A stretch of DNA of 64,000 bases, from contig OZ243096.1 of assembly GCA_965212165.1 (NCBI GenBank), positions 682,001 to 746,000 of the forward strand. The letters are read 5' to 3'. This document shows positions 33,907 through 43,128 of the stretch, piece by piece; positions within the stretch are counted from its first letter, which is position 1, and each line of letters opens with the position of its first letter. Made by a program: the position numbers and the translations under genes. The DNA is from RHLJ01 sp965212165 (GTDB lineage: Bacteria; Bacteroidota; Rhodothermia; Balneolales; Balneolaceae). The notes beneath the pieces are model-generated. The model had not been told where the DNA came from and did not search any database. It saw only the letters and a program-made list of their open reading frames with translations.

Positions 33907-34302
33907 ATGAAAATTAAAGTCGTAAGTATTCCCGTTTTAGATCAAGAGAAAGCTCTAAAGTTTTACACAGAAAAACTGGGGTTCATAAAAAAAACAGATC
34001 TTCCTTTAGGTGGAGGAAATAGATGGTTAACAGTAGTATCTAATGAAGATCAAGATGGACCTGAATTACTTCTTGAGCCTGCCCCCAATCATTTTGAACC
34101 ATCAAAGGTCTACCAAAATGCTATAAAAGATGCGGGTATGCCATACACCCAATTTAGAGTAGAAAATGTTCAGGAAGAATATGTGCTATTATCTAGCAAG
34201 GGTGTTGAGTTTAGCATGGAACCAACCGTTATGGGAACCTCAAAAGTTGCTATTTTCGACGACACCTGTGGGAATTTTATGATGATCCTCGAAATGTTAT
34301 AA
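33907..34302 (+). CDS. VOC-superfamily protein (glyoxalase/bleomycin-resistance-like)
   Basis: 131 aa, the normal length for a single-module VOC protein. The first half is VVSIPVLDQEKALKFYTEKLGFIKKTDLPLG, the canonical first beta-alpha-beta unit. The end IFDDTCGNFMMILEML carries the late metal-ligand region. The usual first His is replaced (VVSIPV rather than xxHVxI), so metal binding may differ. An AAAAAAGGAT stretch before the ATG at 33907 may serve as a ribosome site. It follows a fossil attC by 61 bp. Possible roles include dioxygenase-like, lyase or drug-binding activity; the sequence does not decide. Confidence 0.88.
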   Translation: MKIKVVSIPVLDQEKALKFYTEKLGFIKKTDLPLGGGNRWLTVVSNEDQDGPELLLEPAPNHFEPSKVYQNAIKDAGMPYTQFRVENVQEEYVLLSSKGVEFSMEPTVMGTSKVAIFDDTCGNFMMILEML

Positions 34303-34312
34303 ATTGAGTTTC

Positions 34313-34344
34313 TGAAAGTTAATGTTAGCTTTCATGATTTTTTG
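34313..34344 (+). terminator. terminator-like hairpin after the VOC gene
   Basis: GAAAGTTAA and TTAGCTTTC form a 9-bp stem (one G-T pair) around a 2-nt loop, followed by a T-rich tail, 11 bp after the stop. Confidence 0.6.
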
Positions 34345-34453
34345 ACTATCTGTTAAAAAAAGTACTTGCAAACTATGCCCCCATTACTGATACTACGATC
34401 AGAATCAGGGCAGTGGATAATGCCTCATTACCCTTAAATAATGGGTGGCGGAT

Positions 34454-35848
34454 ATGCTTAATAAATGGTTTAAAGCAGCGGAACATGTTTTACCTGAAAC
34501 GGGACTAGCGCATGATGAATATTTCAATGCGCTTCGCAAAAAAGAATACAACCGACTCGATAAAGATGGACATGTATACCTCGACTATACAGGTGGAAAC
34601 CTCTATGCACAATCACAATTAGAAAAGCATTTTAAGCTACTAAAAGAACATACTTTTGGGAATCCCCATTCTACTAACCCCACTTCACAGCTTGCCACTA
34701 ATCTGGTGGATGAAGCCAGAGATCAAGTTATTAGATTCTTTAATGCTGAGGACTATCACTGTGTTTTTACCTCAAACGCATCCGGGGCACTCAAAATCGT
34801 AGGTGAATGTTACCCATTCGATAAAAATGGTCAGTTTCTGTTGTTTACCGATAACCATAATTCTGTAAACGGGATCCGCGAATATTGTAAACGAGCGGGT
34901 GGTCAATTCGATTTTGTTCCTATGAATATTGAGGATCTAACCGTATCGGAAGATGACCTGGATCAACTACTTTCGGGCTCCGATAAGGATAACAAACTAT
35001 TTGCCTTTCCAGCACAGTCTAATGTATCTGGAATCAAACACGATCTAAACTGGATTGAAAAAGCACAGGATAAAGGCTGGGATGTACTTTTAGATGCGGC
35101 GGCTTTTGTACCGACTTCAACATTGGATCTCAAAGAACATCAACCAGATTATGTTTGCCTTTCCTTTTATAAGATGTTCGGCTACCCGACCGGAATCGGA
35201 TGCTTACTTATTAAGAAAAGTTCATTCGCTAAACTAGAAAAGAGATGGTTTGCTGGCGGTACTGTTAAGTTAGCCTCCTCCATTGCTCCTTTCCATTTCC
35301 TTACAGATAACTATGAACGTTTCGAGAACGGAACCCTTAGCTATTTAGAAATACCAGCTATTTCTACTGGCCTTGATCACCTTGAAGATATCGGAATGAA
35401 CCGACTGAGCGAACGAGTAAAATCGCTGGTGCAGTATCTGCATAATGAGTTAAAGCACCTTGAACATAGTAATGGGGAGAAACAGTTACATATTTTTGGA
35501 TTACCGGGCAGTGATCAAGCTGGTGGTACAATGATTATTACTTTTCGAAATCCCGATGGCTCTAAGATTGATTTTGAAAAAATTGAGGAATTGGCCAATG
35601 AAAAGAAAATTTCAATTCGTTCAGGTTGCTTTTGTAATCCTGGATTGGATGAAACAACGAACTGTCTAACCACGGACGAAATCGCTGGTTATTTTCAAAA
35701 TCGTGAAACCGGTGATTATCACGATATGATTGAAACACTCCACAAAATGCGTGGAGCAACACGTGTCTCGGTTGGACTGGCGACAATTCAGAAGGATTTA
35801 GATATATTTATCGATTTTGTGAGCGGACTAAAAGACAGAAGAATTTGA
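34454..35848 (+). CDS. class V aminotransferase (MOCOS/cysteine-desulfurase-like)
   Basis: 464 aa from the ATG at 34454, which has GGCGGA just upstream; an in-frame GTG at 34445 would add three residues. PLP-enzyme landmarks: YLDYTGGNLYAQSQLEKH near the start, SNASGALKIVGE (cofactor phosphate loop), LLDAAAFVPTSTLDL (Asp binding the pyridine N) and LSFYKMFGYPTGIGCLL (Schiff-base Lys). The late IRSGCFCNPG holds Cys residues placed like the sulfur-accepting Cys of desulfurases. The best comparison is the N-terminal domain of molybdenum cofactor sulfurases. No MOSC domain or mobile-loop partner is nearby, so the sulfur acceptor is unknown. Confidence 0.85.
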   Translation: MLNKWFKAAEHVLPETGLAHDEYFNALRKKEYNRLDKDGHVYLDYTGGNLYAQSQLEKHFKLLKEHTFGNPHSTNPTSQLATNLVDEARDQVIRFFNAEDYHCVFTSNASGALKIVGECYPFDKNGQFLLFTDNHNSVNGIREYCKRAGGQFDFVPMNIEDLTVSEDDLDQLLSGSDKDNKLFAFPAQSNVSGIKHDLNWIEKAQDKGWDVLLDAAAFVPTSTLDLKEHQPDYVCLSFYKMFGYPTGIGCLLIKKSSFAKLEKRWFAGGTVKLASSIAPFHFLTDNYERFENGTLSYLEIPAISTGLDHLEDIGMNRLSERVKSLVQYLHNELKHLEHSNGEKQLHIFGLPGSDQAGGTMIITFRNPDGSKIDFEKIEELANEKKISIRSGCFCNPGLDETTNCLTTDEIAGYFQNRETGDYHDMIETLHKMRGATRVSVGLATIQKDLDIFIDFVSGLKDRRI

Positions 35849-35940
35849 ATCATCAGATGTGTTTGTTTTGAAAATCTATTAGAAATAATGTTTTCAGAAA
35901 ATAGGTTTACAAAGACCAAAAAGATTACGCCATTAATTGT

Positions 35941-35999
35941 ATTAATACGTTTCAACATGGAATTCTAGGCCCATACTCAGGTAGTATGGATCGTTAGAT
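35941..35999 (+). repeat. fossil attC, short
   Basis: ATTAATACGTTTCAACATGG keeps the L'' region (CGTTTCAA) at the left, and GGATCGTTAGAT at the right keeps a perfect R' core GTTAGAT (35993-35999). The centre is reduced. It lies 93 bp after the aminotransferase gene. Confidence 0.55.
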
Positions 36000-36116
36000 T
36001 TTTAATCAAGACTGACCCAGATTTGAAACTGCATTTGTATATACTAAGTAAATATCATATAAATTATTTTAACTTTCGCAACCAAATCATATTTATGAGA
36101 ACCAATTGAAAACCAT

Positions 36117-36755
36117 ATGAAGATCATAAAATATTTTTCCAGTTTTATCGCACTCGTTTTTGTCGCATTTAGTTTGCAAGCACAAGACACTAACGCTAAC
36201 AAAATTCTCGCTGATTCCAAGGAGGCGTTTAATAGTCTGGAAGATTTCGGCACAGATTTAATATTCACCATTGATAACCCAGCTGCGAATGAGACTGTAA
36301 CGACATCAGGAACCGTCATAATCGCAGGTGATAATTACCGGTTTCTGTATGAATCAGTACACGTGTATTCAAATACTAGATATTCTTGGCATATCGACAT
36401 GAAGGAAGAAGTAATAACCAAAATGGATTTTGATCCTGATGACGGAGTATTACATGATATGTTCTATAAAGTTTACCAGGAGGATGCAAAACCCCACTAT
36501 GATGGACTGGAAGACAACCTGCACAAAATCACTCTGTTTTGGAATCATGACCAATCAGAATATATCAATGCAGAAATATGGGTCCACGAATCCACTAGAA
36601 TCATTGAAAATGTAGTATTTTTGGCACGAGATGGAACAAAATTGAACTACAACTATTCAAATATACAAACTAATACTGGAGTGGCTGCCTCAACTTTTGA
36701 GCCAGACCTTAAAATAAAATACAAGGGATTTCGCGTCACCGATTACACTGAATAA
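36117..36755 (+). CDS. LolA-family outer-membrane lipoprotein carrier
   Basis: 212 aa. A signal peptide ends near LQAQ (residue 23). The mature part follows LolA: NANKILADSKEAFNSLEDFGTDLIFTIDNP (the first helix and strand that line the lipid cavity), GTVIIAGDNYRFLYESVHVYS, and late strands KLNYNYSNIQTNTGVAASTFEPD. LolA shuttles lipoproteins across the periplasm to the outer membrane. It is the last gene right of the fossil attC at 35999 and may itself be cassette-derived or a core gene; a second lolA elsewhere in the genome would decide. I leave the symbol blank for that reason. Confidence 0.82.
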   Translation: MKIIKYFSSFIALVFVAFSLQAQDTNANKILADSKEAFNSLEDFGTDLIFTIDNPAANETVTTSGTVIIAGDNYRFLYESVHVYSNTRYSWHIDMKEEVITKMDFDPDDGVLHDMFYKVYQEDAKPHYDGLEDNLHKITLFWNHDQSEYINAEIWVHESTRIIENVVFLARDGTKLNYNYSNIQTNTGVAASTFEPDLKIKYKGFRVTDYTE

Positions 36756-36860
36756 CACCAAATACTTCCATTTCCGTGTTGTTTATGTATCAAAGTTAGT
36801 TGCGCTGAAAAAAGAATGTATATTCATTCAGAAATTAAGAATACTATTATGTTTTTAACA

Positions 36861-39266
36861 CTAATCCCAAACTTCTCGCCAAATTTTCCTCCCATCAGAA
36901 ACGAAAATTAGCGCCTTATCTCTGCTTGTAAAATAGAGCTCTGTTCCTGTTTCTTGAATTCTTAGAATTGCTTCTGGATGAGGATGTCTAAAACGATTTC
37001 GCTCAGCTAATGAAACAACAGATATGTCTGGGCTTACTTCATTTAAGAATTCTCTTTCAGAACTAGTTCGGCTTCCATGATGACCTACTTTTAAAAAATC
37101 TGTGTCGAGTATTTCTCCGTAATTCTCTATGAGTCGGCGCTCTTGGTCTTCACCTGCATCTCCAGTAAATAAGAACTCAGACTCTCCAAATATCAGATTT
37201 AGGATGACCGAATGTTGATTGGGATCGCTATTGTAGCGCGGCCCTTCTGGACCAAGAACAAGTATTAAAAGTGCTGGATCTATGAATATCTGATCACCAG
37301 CATTTACTGAGGTTATTTCTATTGATTTTGATTTCGCTAAATCTAGATAGTTATGGTATAAATTTGATTCATACTCGTATCCTGAATTATAAATGGTTTC
37401 AATTTCAATGCCTTGCATCAAGCTCAAAATTCCTCCAATATGATCGGCATGAGGATGACTCAGAATAACAGCATCAAGTTTTTCTATTCCTGCTTCTTTT
37501 AAATAGGGAAGGATTACGGATTCTCCACTATTAAACCCGGGACTCCAAATACCGGCATCAATTAAAATATGTTTTCCATTTGGTGTTTGAATATGAGCTG
37601 CGTCACCTTGGCCGACATCAAATATTGTAATCTGTAATTCTGGTTTCTCAAACTTTTCAATAATTGCTTCTGCCAGAATCAGCCCAAATAAAAAGAGCCC
37701 TACTGTCAGCCATTTCCATCGAATTTGTGGTGTTCTCCAGCTTGCAATAAGTAAAACTAAAACAAGCCAAAATGGAAAAAGAAGAATACTTGGTAGGCTT
37801 GCTTTCATCCACGCCCAATCTAAACCTGATGATATCAGTACAAAGGAATTCATGCCCATTAAAAAAATCTCGGAGGGAGTATTTAGAATAATACCTATAG
37901 ATGGAAATACACTAGAAATTATCAAACACAGAAGAGAGAAAGGAACCATCAATCCCAATAGAGGAACAAAAAGCGCGTTCGCAATCGGACTTATTAATGA
38001 TACTTCGCCAAAGTAGAATACCTGAATAGGATATAACCCTAACTGAACAACGATTGATATTATTACTACCATCAGTGGCTTTGCATACCATCGTAGCCGA
38101 AGCCAATATGGAAGTGTGTGTTGGATAATAGGAAGTACCATAAGAATAATAAGAACTGCAGAAAATGAAAGCTGAAAACCAACTTCAAATAATTGTGCCG
38201 GATTTATAATTAATAGAACTAGTGCAGCAACTCCGGTTAGATTTATGGAATTAGGGGATTTGTTGAAGAGTTTTCCAAAAGTAAGTAACCCAGCCATAAC
38301 AGACGCTCGAACTACAGAAGCTGAAAAGCCAGTTAGTCCGGCATATCCATAAAGTATGAGCAGTAGTATTAGTAAACCTGTTATCCTACCAAATTTCTTC
38401 GACCAAAAGAATGGAATTATAAACCAGAAAGGAGCAATAATAAAGCCAACATGGAGTCCAGAAACCGCCATAATATGAGACAATCCCGCTCTAGCAAAGG
38501 CCTGTTTTGATGCGCCTTCTAAATCTTGTTTATATCCTAGAAGTAATGCTTTTGCTATTGGAGCGGTTTCATTACTGAAGTTTTTATCCACTAATGTTAA
38601 CGCTCTTATTCGCCACCAACTCCAGGCTAATATACTGGTAACTGGATTTTGATTCCGTACACTATCAAGCCGAACTTGAACGCTAATTCCTCTTCTTTTT
38701 AAATAGGATTTATAATCAAATTGATAGGGATTTCTTTTCTCTGAAATGGGAATAATTGTTCCATTGAAACTGATACTATCTCCTTGTATAAAATCTGTTT
38801 TCAGATCAATCAAGACCCTTACTTTGAACGGTTCATTTGATTGTATATGTTCGCTAATCTGCGTTTTTTTGATGGAGATATCAGCTCGAACTTTTCCTTC
38901 AGAATTTCTACCAATATGTTCAATTATTCCTGAGAAGATCATCTCTTCCCAAGGTGAAACCTTTATGATTTGAACAATTACTGGTTCTTCTTTTTGCAGA
39001 TGAACTTGATACCAAAACCAGCCAAATAGAAAAACTAGAACGAGAAAGAGCAGGGTTAGCGCTCGTGTGATATGAATATTCAATAGCTTTCCATTTCTCC
39101 ATTCAAGAATTAGAAGACCTATTGCGCTAGCCACAAATAGAATTGAAATAATGAATAGGTTCGGCCCAAACCATTTTGATGCTAGAATTCCACCAATCAA
39201 TAGTAGAACTAGCCTTATGGCTGGGTATTGAGCAAATGGAATTCGATATGATAATCTAGACGACAC
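36861..39266 (-). CDS. comEC: ComEC/Rec2-family DNA uptake channel protein
   Basis: 801 aa, full length for the family. It should form the inner-membrane channel that admits single-stranded DNA in natural transformation. The N-terminus has paired helices and an OB-like domain (VRADISIKKTQIS...VRVLIDLKTDFIQGDSISFNGTII). The Competence domain follows, with LSHIMAVSGLHVGFI and GFSASVVRASVMAGL. The C-terminus is a metallo-beta-lactamase-like domain: FDVGQGDAAHIQTPNG, ILSHPHADHIGG, GDAGEDQER and VGHHGSRTSS, with all metal-binding His/Asp kept. An active ComEC next to an integron would supply DNA for cassette capture. Confidence 0.95.
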   Translation of the reverse strand: MSSRLSYRIPFAQYPAIRLVLLLIGGILASKWFGPNLFIISILFVASAIGLLILEWRNGKLLNIHITRALTLLFLVLVFLFGWFWYQVHLQKEEPVIVQIIKVSPWEEMIFSGIIEHIGRNSEGKVRADISIKKTQISEHIQSNEPFKVRVLIDLKTDFIQGDSISFNGTIIPISEKRNPYQFDYKSYLKRRGISVQVRLDSVRNQNPVTSILAWSWWRIRALTLVDKNFSNETAPIAKALLLGYKQDLEGASKQAFARAGLSHIMAVSGLHVGFIIAPFWFIIPFFWSKKFGRITGLLILLLILYGYAGLTGFSASVVRASVMAGLLTFGKLFNKSPNSINLTGVAALVLLIINPAQLFEVGFQLSFSAVLIILMVLPIIQHTLPYWLRLRWYAKPLMVVIISIVVQLGLYPIQVFYFGEVSLISPIANALFVPLLGLMVPFSLLCLIISSVFPSIGIILNTPSEIFLMGMNSFVLISSGLDWAWMKASLPSILLFPFWLVLVLLIASWRTPQIRWKWLTVGLFLFGLILAEAIIEKFEKPELQITIFDVGQGDAAHIQTPNGKHILIDAGIWSPGFNSGESVILPYLKEAGIEKLDAVILSHPHADHIGGILSLMQGIEIETIYNSGYEYESNLYHNYLDLAKSKSIEITSVNAGDQIFIDPALLILVLGPEGPRYNSDPNQHSVILNLIFGESEFLFTGDAGEDQERRLIENYGEILDTDFLKVGHHGSRTSSEREFLNEVSPDISVVSLAERNRFRHPHPEAILRIQETGTELYFTSRDKALIFVSDGRKIWREVWD

Positions 39267-39307
39267 ATAGAGTAAGACCTCTTAGTCAGTAAATCCTTAC
39301 AAAAAGT

Positions 39308-40744
39308 TTATAGCTCGGGAAGATTTTTTGTTGGATCGTCTAAAACTAAAATCCAATCGTTGTCTTTTCCTGAGGTTGGCGGGGTAAAAGTTACACTAGA
39401 AACCCCAAACGTCAAGACATCATCTCTCTTAGTAGAACCATCCCTTGGATTAAACCACGTCGACTCTAACAAATCATTTAGTTTTGTCATATCAACTTTT
39501 ATAGGCTGACCAACTGAAGCATAAAATAGACTAAATGATTGACCACTCGCTTGAGCAGCAAGTATATAGGTGCTGTCTTTTGGGTTGTCGCCGAGAATTA
39601 ATGTTTGATCAGGAATAAGTTTATGAAACGGTCTTTTAGTGAATAGCTCATTAACATGCCGCATATCATCTGCACCGGGTCTATCTAATGATTCTATCCA
39701 ATCAAAAAGTGCTGGAATGACAAAATCTTCCCCTTTTTCAAACATCTGCCAAACAGCATTATTTCCATACGTATATCCCGCCGATCCACTTAGAAAATTC
39801 CAATAAGCAAACACTCTAACATCATGTGCAGTAAAAAATCCTTTTTTAAAAAAAGAGCCGTCAATAATTAAATTATTTTCGTTTAAAGAGCCTTTTGGTG
39901 ACCTTTCTTTGGGTAACTTACTGAAATCAATGTACTTCCAAAATTCAATGCCAATATCCTCATAACCAGGTTCTCCATCTATCGTTGGCTTGATGGGATT
40001 TTTAGCTCGATCACTTTCAGCATATCTATACACACTTTCAAATCTTTTAGAGTGTCCACTTTGATACATATTAAAATCCAGCCATTCTTTATCATGAAAA
40101 TATGTAGAAGATGAAGACGCTCCTCTTGGGTGATACGTGATTAAGTGATTCCCTTCATCACCTTTTTTTAGGCCAACTGCCATGGCATCCCAAATTTGTT
40201 CAATTTCTTTATTTGCAGGATTTCTGTCCCCACCCAAAATCCAAATGATGGGTTTCTCTTTATATCTATTTCCCAAAATTTGACCATAAATTGCGGCGGT
40301 TTCTTTATCGAATATTATTGGACCTGCACCAGGATTGTTGGAAAATACTTTATCTCCCCAAGTAGGAAGCATTCCAATGTAAAGCCCAAGTTCTTCTGCT
40401 TTATTAACAATGAAATCAACGTGCTTAAAATATTTCTCGTTGGGTTGGGTAGGATCAAAATCAATAAACGGAAGTTCTCCATAAGCATTTGGTGTTCGAA
40501 TTCCATCATTTTCAGATAATACCACTGCCTGAATAACCGTGAAATTTTTTTCGGCTCTGTTTTCTAAATAATATGTTGCTTCTTCACGATCTAAATCATG
40601 AAATAAATCCCAAGCCGTATCACCAATCCATAGAAAGGGATTTCCCTCCGAAGTTTCTATATATCTGCCGTTTTCACTGATTTGTAAGGTTGGATTTTGA
40701 AACGAAAAGAGACCAACGAGTAAAGCTATTAATGATATTACCAT
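39308..40744 (-). CDS. GH140-like glycosidase (DUF4038 plus collagen-binding-like C-terminus)
   Basis: 478 aa. A short signal (MVISLIALLVGLFSF) is followed by ISENGRYIETSEGNPFLWIGDTAWDLFHDLDREEA, the DUF4038 start. The TIM-barrel strands include FTVIQAVVLSEND, LGLYIGMLPTWGD, IIWILGGDRN and PTIDGEPGYED. A C-terminal sandwich (TWFNPRDGSTKRDDV, WILVLDD) matches the DUF4038 partner domain. This order is that of GH140 apiosidases and relatives, in which Asp/Glu in GGDRN and DGEPGYE act in catalysis. The leaving sugar is inferred, not shown. It ends 41 bp from the divergent-side comEC start on the same strand. Confidence 0.85.
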   Translation of the reverse strand: MVISLIALLVGLFSFQNPTLQISENGRYIETSEGNPFLWIGDTAWDLFHDLDREEATYYLENRAEKNFTVIQAVVLSENDGIRTPNAYGELPFIDFDPTQPNEKYFKHVDFIVNKAEELGLYIGMLPTWGDKVFSNNPGAGPIIFDKETAAIYGQILGNRYKEKPIIWILGGDRNPANKEIEQIWDAMAVGLKKGDEGNHLITYHPRGASSSSTYFHDKEWLDFNMYQSGHSKRFESVYRYAESDRAKNPIKPTIDGEPGYEDIGIEFWKYIDFSKLPKERSPKGSLNENNLIIDGSFFKKGFFTAHDVRVFAYWNFLSGSAGYTYGNNAVWQMFEKGEDFVIPALFDWIESLDRPGADDMRHVNELFTKRPFHKLIPDQTLILGDNPKDSTYILAAQASGQSFSLFYASVGQPIKVDMTKLNDLLESTWFNPRDGSTKRDDVLTFGVSSVTFTPPTSGKDNDWILVLDDPTKNLPEL

Positions 40745-40815
40745 CTGTTATATTTTACTTAAAACGATATCAATTCTTGGCTCATTTTAAGTAATTCGAA
40801 TCTATATTCCATAAA

Positions 40816-40843
40816 AAAAGCCCGAACAAATGCTCGGGCTTTA
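40816..40843 (-). terminator. rho-independent terminator for the 40859 oxidoreductase gene
   Basis: AAAGCCCGA and TCGGGCTTT form a 9-bp stem around a 7-nt loop; read on the minus strand it ends in a run of T. It lies 16 bp after the minus-strand gene ends. The stem is the same as at 44600. Confidence 0.85.
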
Positions 40844-40858
40844 ATTTTGAGTGATTAA

Positions 40859-42475
40859 TTATCCTACTTTTTCTTTATTAGCTAGTAGTGCGCTATCGAA
40901 ATCTATTCCTTTAATTGGAACAAGTTTCATAGTGTCATTATCCCAGTCGATTCTTCTGCCGAGTTTATATGACAAGCCCGCCATATGAGAAGTAATTGCT
41001 TCTTCAAAGCCTGCTTGAATATCACAACTTGGAGTTCCACCATTTCTGATACAGCTTAACCACTCACGTAAATGTAGATGCGTTGAGTCAACTCGCTTCC
41101 CATCTCTATACGTCCAAAGAAGTCCTTTGTCTGCAAAGTATTTTGTTGTAGCTGAGCTTATTCCATCCACTTCGTTTGCTGTTGGATCGTAGTTATAAAT
41201 GGGTACACCCGCTTCCATTGTTCCATTTTCAATATCTTCCTTAAACCGTGTTGTTCCACGATCTACATAAATTGATAAACTATTACCTAACTCCATAGTC
41301 GCATCATGTCCCATCAATAGCGTTTTTCTGCCGTAGGTATTCCCTAATGTTGCGCTATAAACAAGAGTCATGCCTTTCACTTTATCAGGCGGTTGACTGC
41401 TACCTGTTAAAAATTCAGAATAGTCCATATTTGCCTGAAATACATCTGGTACATTCCTTCCATCTCTATGTGTATAAATTCCCCCGGATGACATTACAGA
41501 ATTAGGAATGCCCATTTTTAGAACACAATTAATTCGATCGTAATCATGTGAAAGTAAGTCGCCAGATAAACCAGAGCCATAAGCCCACCATTTTCTCCAT
41601 CTAAAAAAGTGTTCGAGATTAAACTCAGTCATTGGTGCATTACCAATAAACTGTTTCCAATCAATGGTTGTCGGATTGGCTGCTTCATGTATATCATATT
41701 GCCATGCGCCATTATCATCATTGCGATTTGTATTAGCTTGAATCAGGGAAACATGACCAAGAATATTCTTTTTAATGATATCCTGAGCGGTTAAGAAACT
41801 TTGTGTTTGCCTATGTTGATGACCTATAGCAAATACTTTATCCGACTCTTCCGCCACTTCTTTTAATTCATAAGTTTCTTTTATGTTATGTGTCATTGGT
41901 TTTTCTACATACACATGTTTGCCAGCTTTTAGTGCGGCAATTGCCATTGGCGCATGCCAATGATCGGGTGTGGCGATGATAACAGCGTCAACATCTGAAC
42001 TATCTAAAAGCTCTTGATAGGTTCGGTAGCGCTTTACTTTTATGGTGTCTGTACTAAATGAATCAACTGCATCAAGAGCTCTAACATCAAATACATCACA
42101 TATCGCTGTTATCTGAACATTTAAATCTTCTTGCACAAGAAAGCTTGCTAACTGTGTGTTTCCTGGATTATTCTTTGCCTCTTCAGCTTTGTCGTTAAGC
42201 CATCCTTTTTGCGCAAAACCAATTGCTCTACATAATTGTGGTCCTCGTATACCAAATCCTATTACTCCAATTCGCACCGGATCACCAGCCATAGATCCAG
42301 AAAGTGGTGGTGGTGAAGCTGATATATTTAATGTTTTAAGAACACTTTCTCTGGATTGTGATTGTTGACTGGTTTTTCTGGCACCTGCCCACCAAACTGC
42401 GCCAACTACTGGTGCACCAGCTATGCCTTTAAGAATATCTCTTCGCGACCAGGTTTTTTTATTTTCTTCTGACAT
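40859..42475 (-). CDS. Gfo/Idh/MocA-family oxidoreductase with Tat signal
   Basis: 538 aa. The N-terminus has a twin-arginine signal (KKTWSRRDILKGIAGAPVVG). The Rossmann start is VRIGVIGFGIRGPQLCRA (about 67-84), with the EKPMTHNIKE motif (Lys of EKP, about 190-198) typical of the family. The second domain contains WKQFIGNAPMTEF and GDLLSHDYDRI with the catalytic-type His. Exported members of this family oxidise or isomerise sugars using bound NAD(P). It forms a minus-strand pair with the DoxX gene 2 bp upstream, and lies opposite another oxidoreductase of the same family at 43129. Confidence 0.92.
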   Translation of the reverse strand: MSEENKKTWSRRDILKGIAGAPVVGAVWWAGARKTSQQSQSRESVLKTLNISASPPPLSGSMAGDPVRIGVIGFGIRGPQLCRAIGFAQKGWLNDKAEEAKNNPGNTQLASFLVQEDLNVQITAICDVFDVRALDAVDSFSTDTIKVKRYRTYQELLDSSDVDAVIIATPDHWHAPMAIAALKAGKHVYVEKPMTHNIKETYELKEVAEESDKVFAIGHQHRQTQSFLTAQDIIKKNILGHVSLIQANTNRNDDNGAWQYDIHEAANPTTIDWKQFIGNAPMTEFNLEHFFRWRKWWAYGSGLSGDLLSHDYDRINCVLKMGIPNSVMSSGGIYTHRDGRNVPDVFQANMDYSEFLTGSSQPPDKVKGMTLVYSATLGNTYGRKTLLMGHDATMELGNSLSIYVDRGTTRFKEDIENGTMEAGVPIYNYDPTANEVDGISSATTKYFADKGLLWTYRDGKRVDSTHLHLREWLSCIRNGGTPSCDIQAGFEEAITSHMAGLSYKLGRRIDWDNDTMKLVPIKGIDFDSALLANKEKVG

Positions 42476-42477
42476 GA

Positions 42478-42963
42478 CTAAGTAGTTTTAAGATGAGTAG
42501 AGGACTTCCAAAATATTCCTAGCCCAAAGAATGAGCCTGTAGGAATCATATACAGAACAAATAGAGCAGCTGCCTCAATTAAGTTCTTATTAACGATCCA
42601 ATAGTTTCCCTCAGCACCAAGTTGTGTTGAATTCATAAAGGCAGGATGAGCCAAGTAATAAAGTAAGAGTAGAATTATACCAAGTAGCGCCCCTTGCTTT
42701 TCAAAAAGACCAAGAATGAGTGTTAGCCCTACTAGAATTAAGACAATTATATTAGCTGCATCTATAATCCCAATTAGTGTATCTCCAGCTAATAATTGGT
42801 AGAACCCTGTTAGTGTTTCTGCACTTACTAAATATGCTTTTGCAGACCAACTTGGATTGTAAAATTTCAAAACTCCTTCATATAGGAAATGCCATCCTAT
42901 TAATACACGCAGGAGTGTAATTGCAGACATGGCATTCTTTGGGAGTGGGTTGTTATCATTCAT
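42478..42963 (-). CDS. DoxX-family membrane protein
   Basis: 161 aa with four membrane helices. The first, AITLLRVLIGWHFLYEGVLKFYNPSWSAKAYL, is the DoxX family start (R-x(4)-G-W-x-F-L-x-E-G-x-x-K). Later helices are IGIIDAANIIVLILVGLTLILGLFEKQGALLGIILLLLYYLAHPAF in two pieces, and LIEAAALFVLYMIP. Family members are linked to quinone or thiosulfate oxidation in some organisms. In Bacteroidota they often accompany Gfo/Idh/MocA proteins, and here the next gene is such a protein 2 bp downstream. The specific role is unknown. Confidence 0.85.
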   Translation of the reverse strand: MNDNNPLPKNAMSAITLLRVLIGWHFLYEGVLKFYNPSWSAKAYLVSAETLTGFYQLLAGDTLIGIIDAANIIVLILVGLTLILGLFEKQGALLGIILLLLYYLAHPAFMNSTQLGAEGNYWIVNKNLIEAAALFVLYMIPTGSFFGLGIFWKSSTHLKTT

Positions 42964-43128
42964 AATAAATACTCCATTGTACTTTGCTGAAAGTTGTCGC
43001 AGTTCAGACGTTATGCATCAATTTTCTCTTTTTGAGTGAATATTGTATGAAGAAGAAAGCCCCTAAAAATACCTTTAGCCATTTTCCTTCTTTTTGATTT
43101 AATTCTAAGCCAACCAAATTATTTTCTT

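Noticed and set aside
36750..36825. A further fossil attC after the LolA-like gene (GAATAAC with AACAC/GTGTT arms)
   Set aside because: It lacks the CGTTTCAA and CGCTTAAACGC-type blocks and a GGTC before a core, so the resemblance is too weak.
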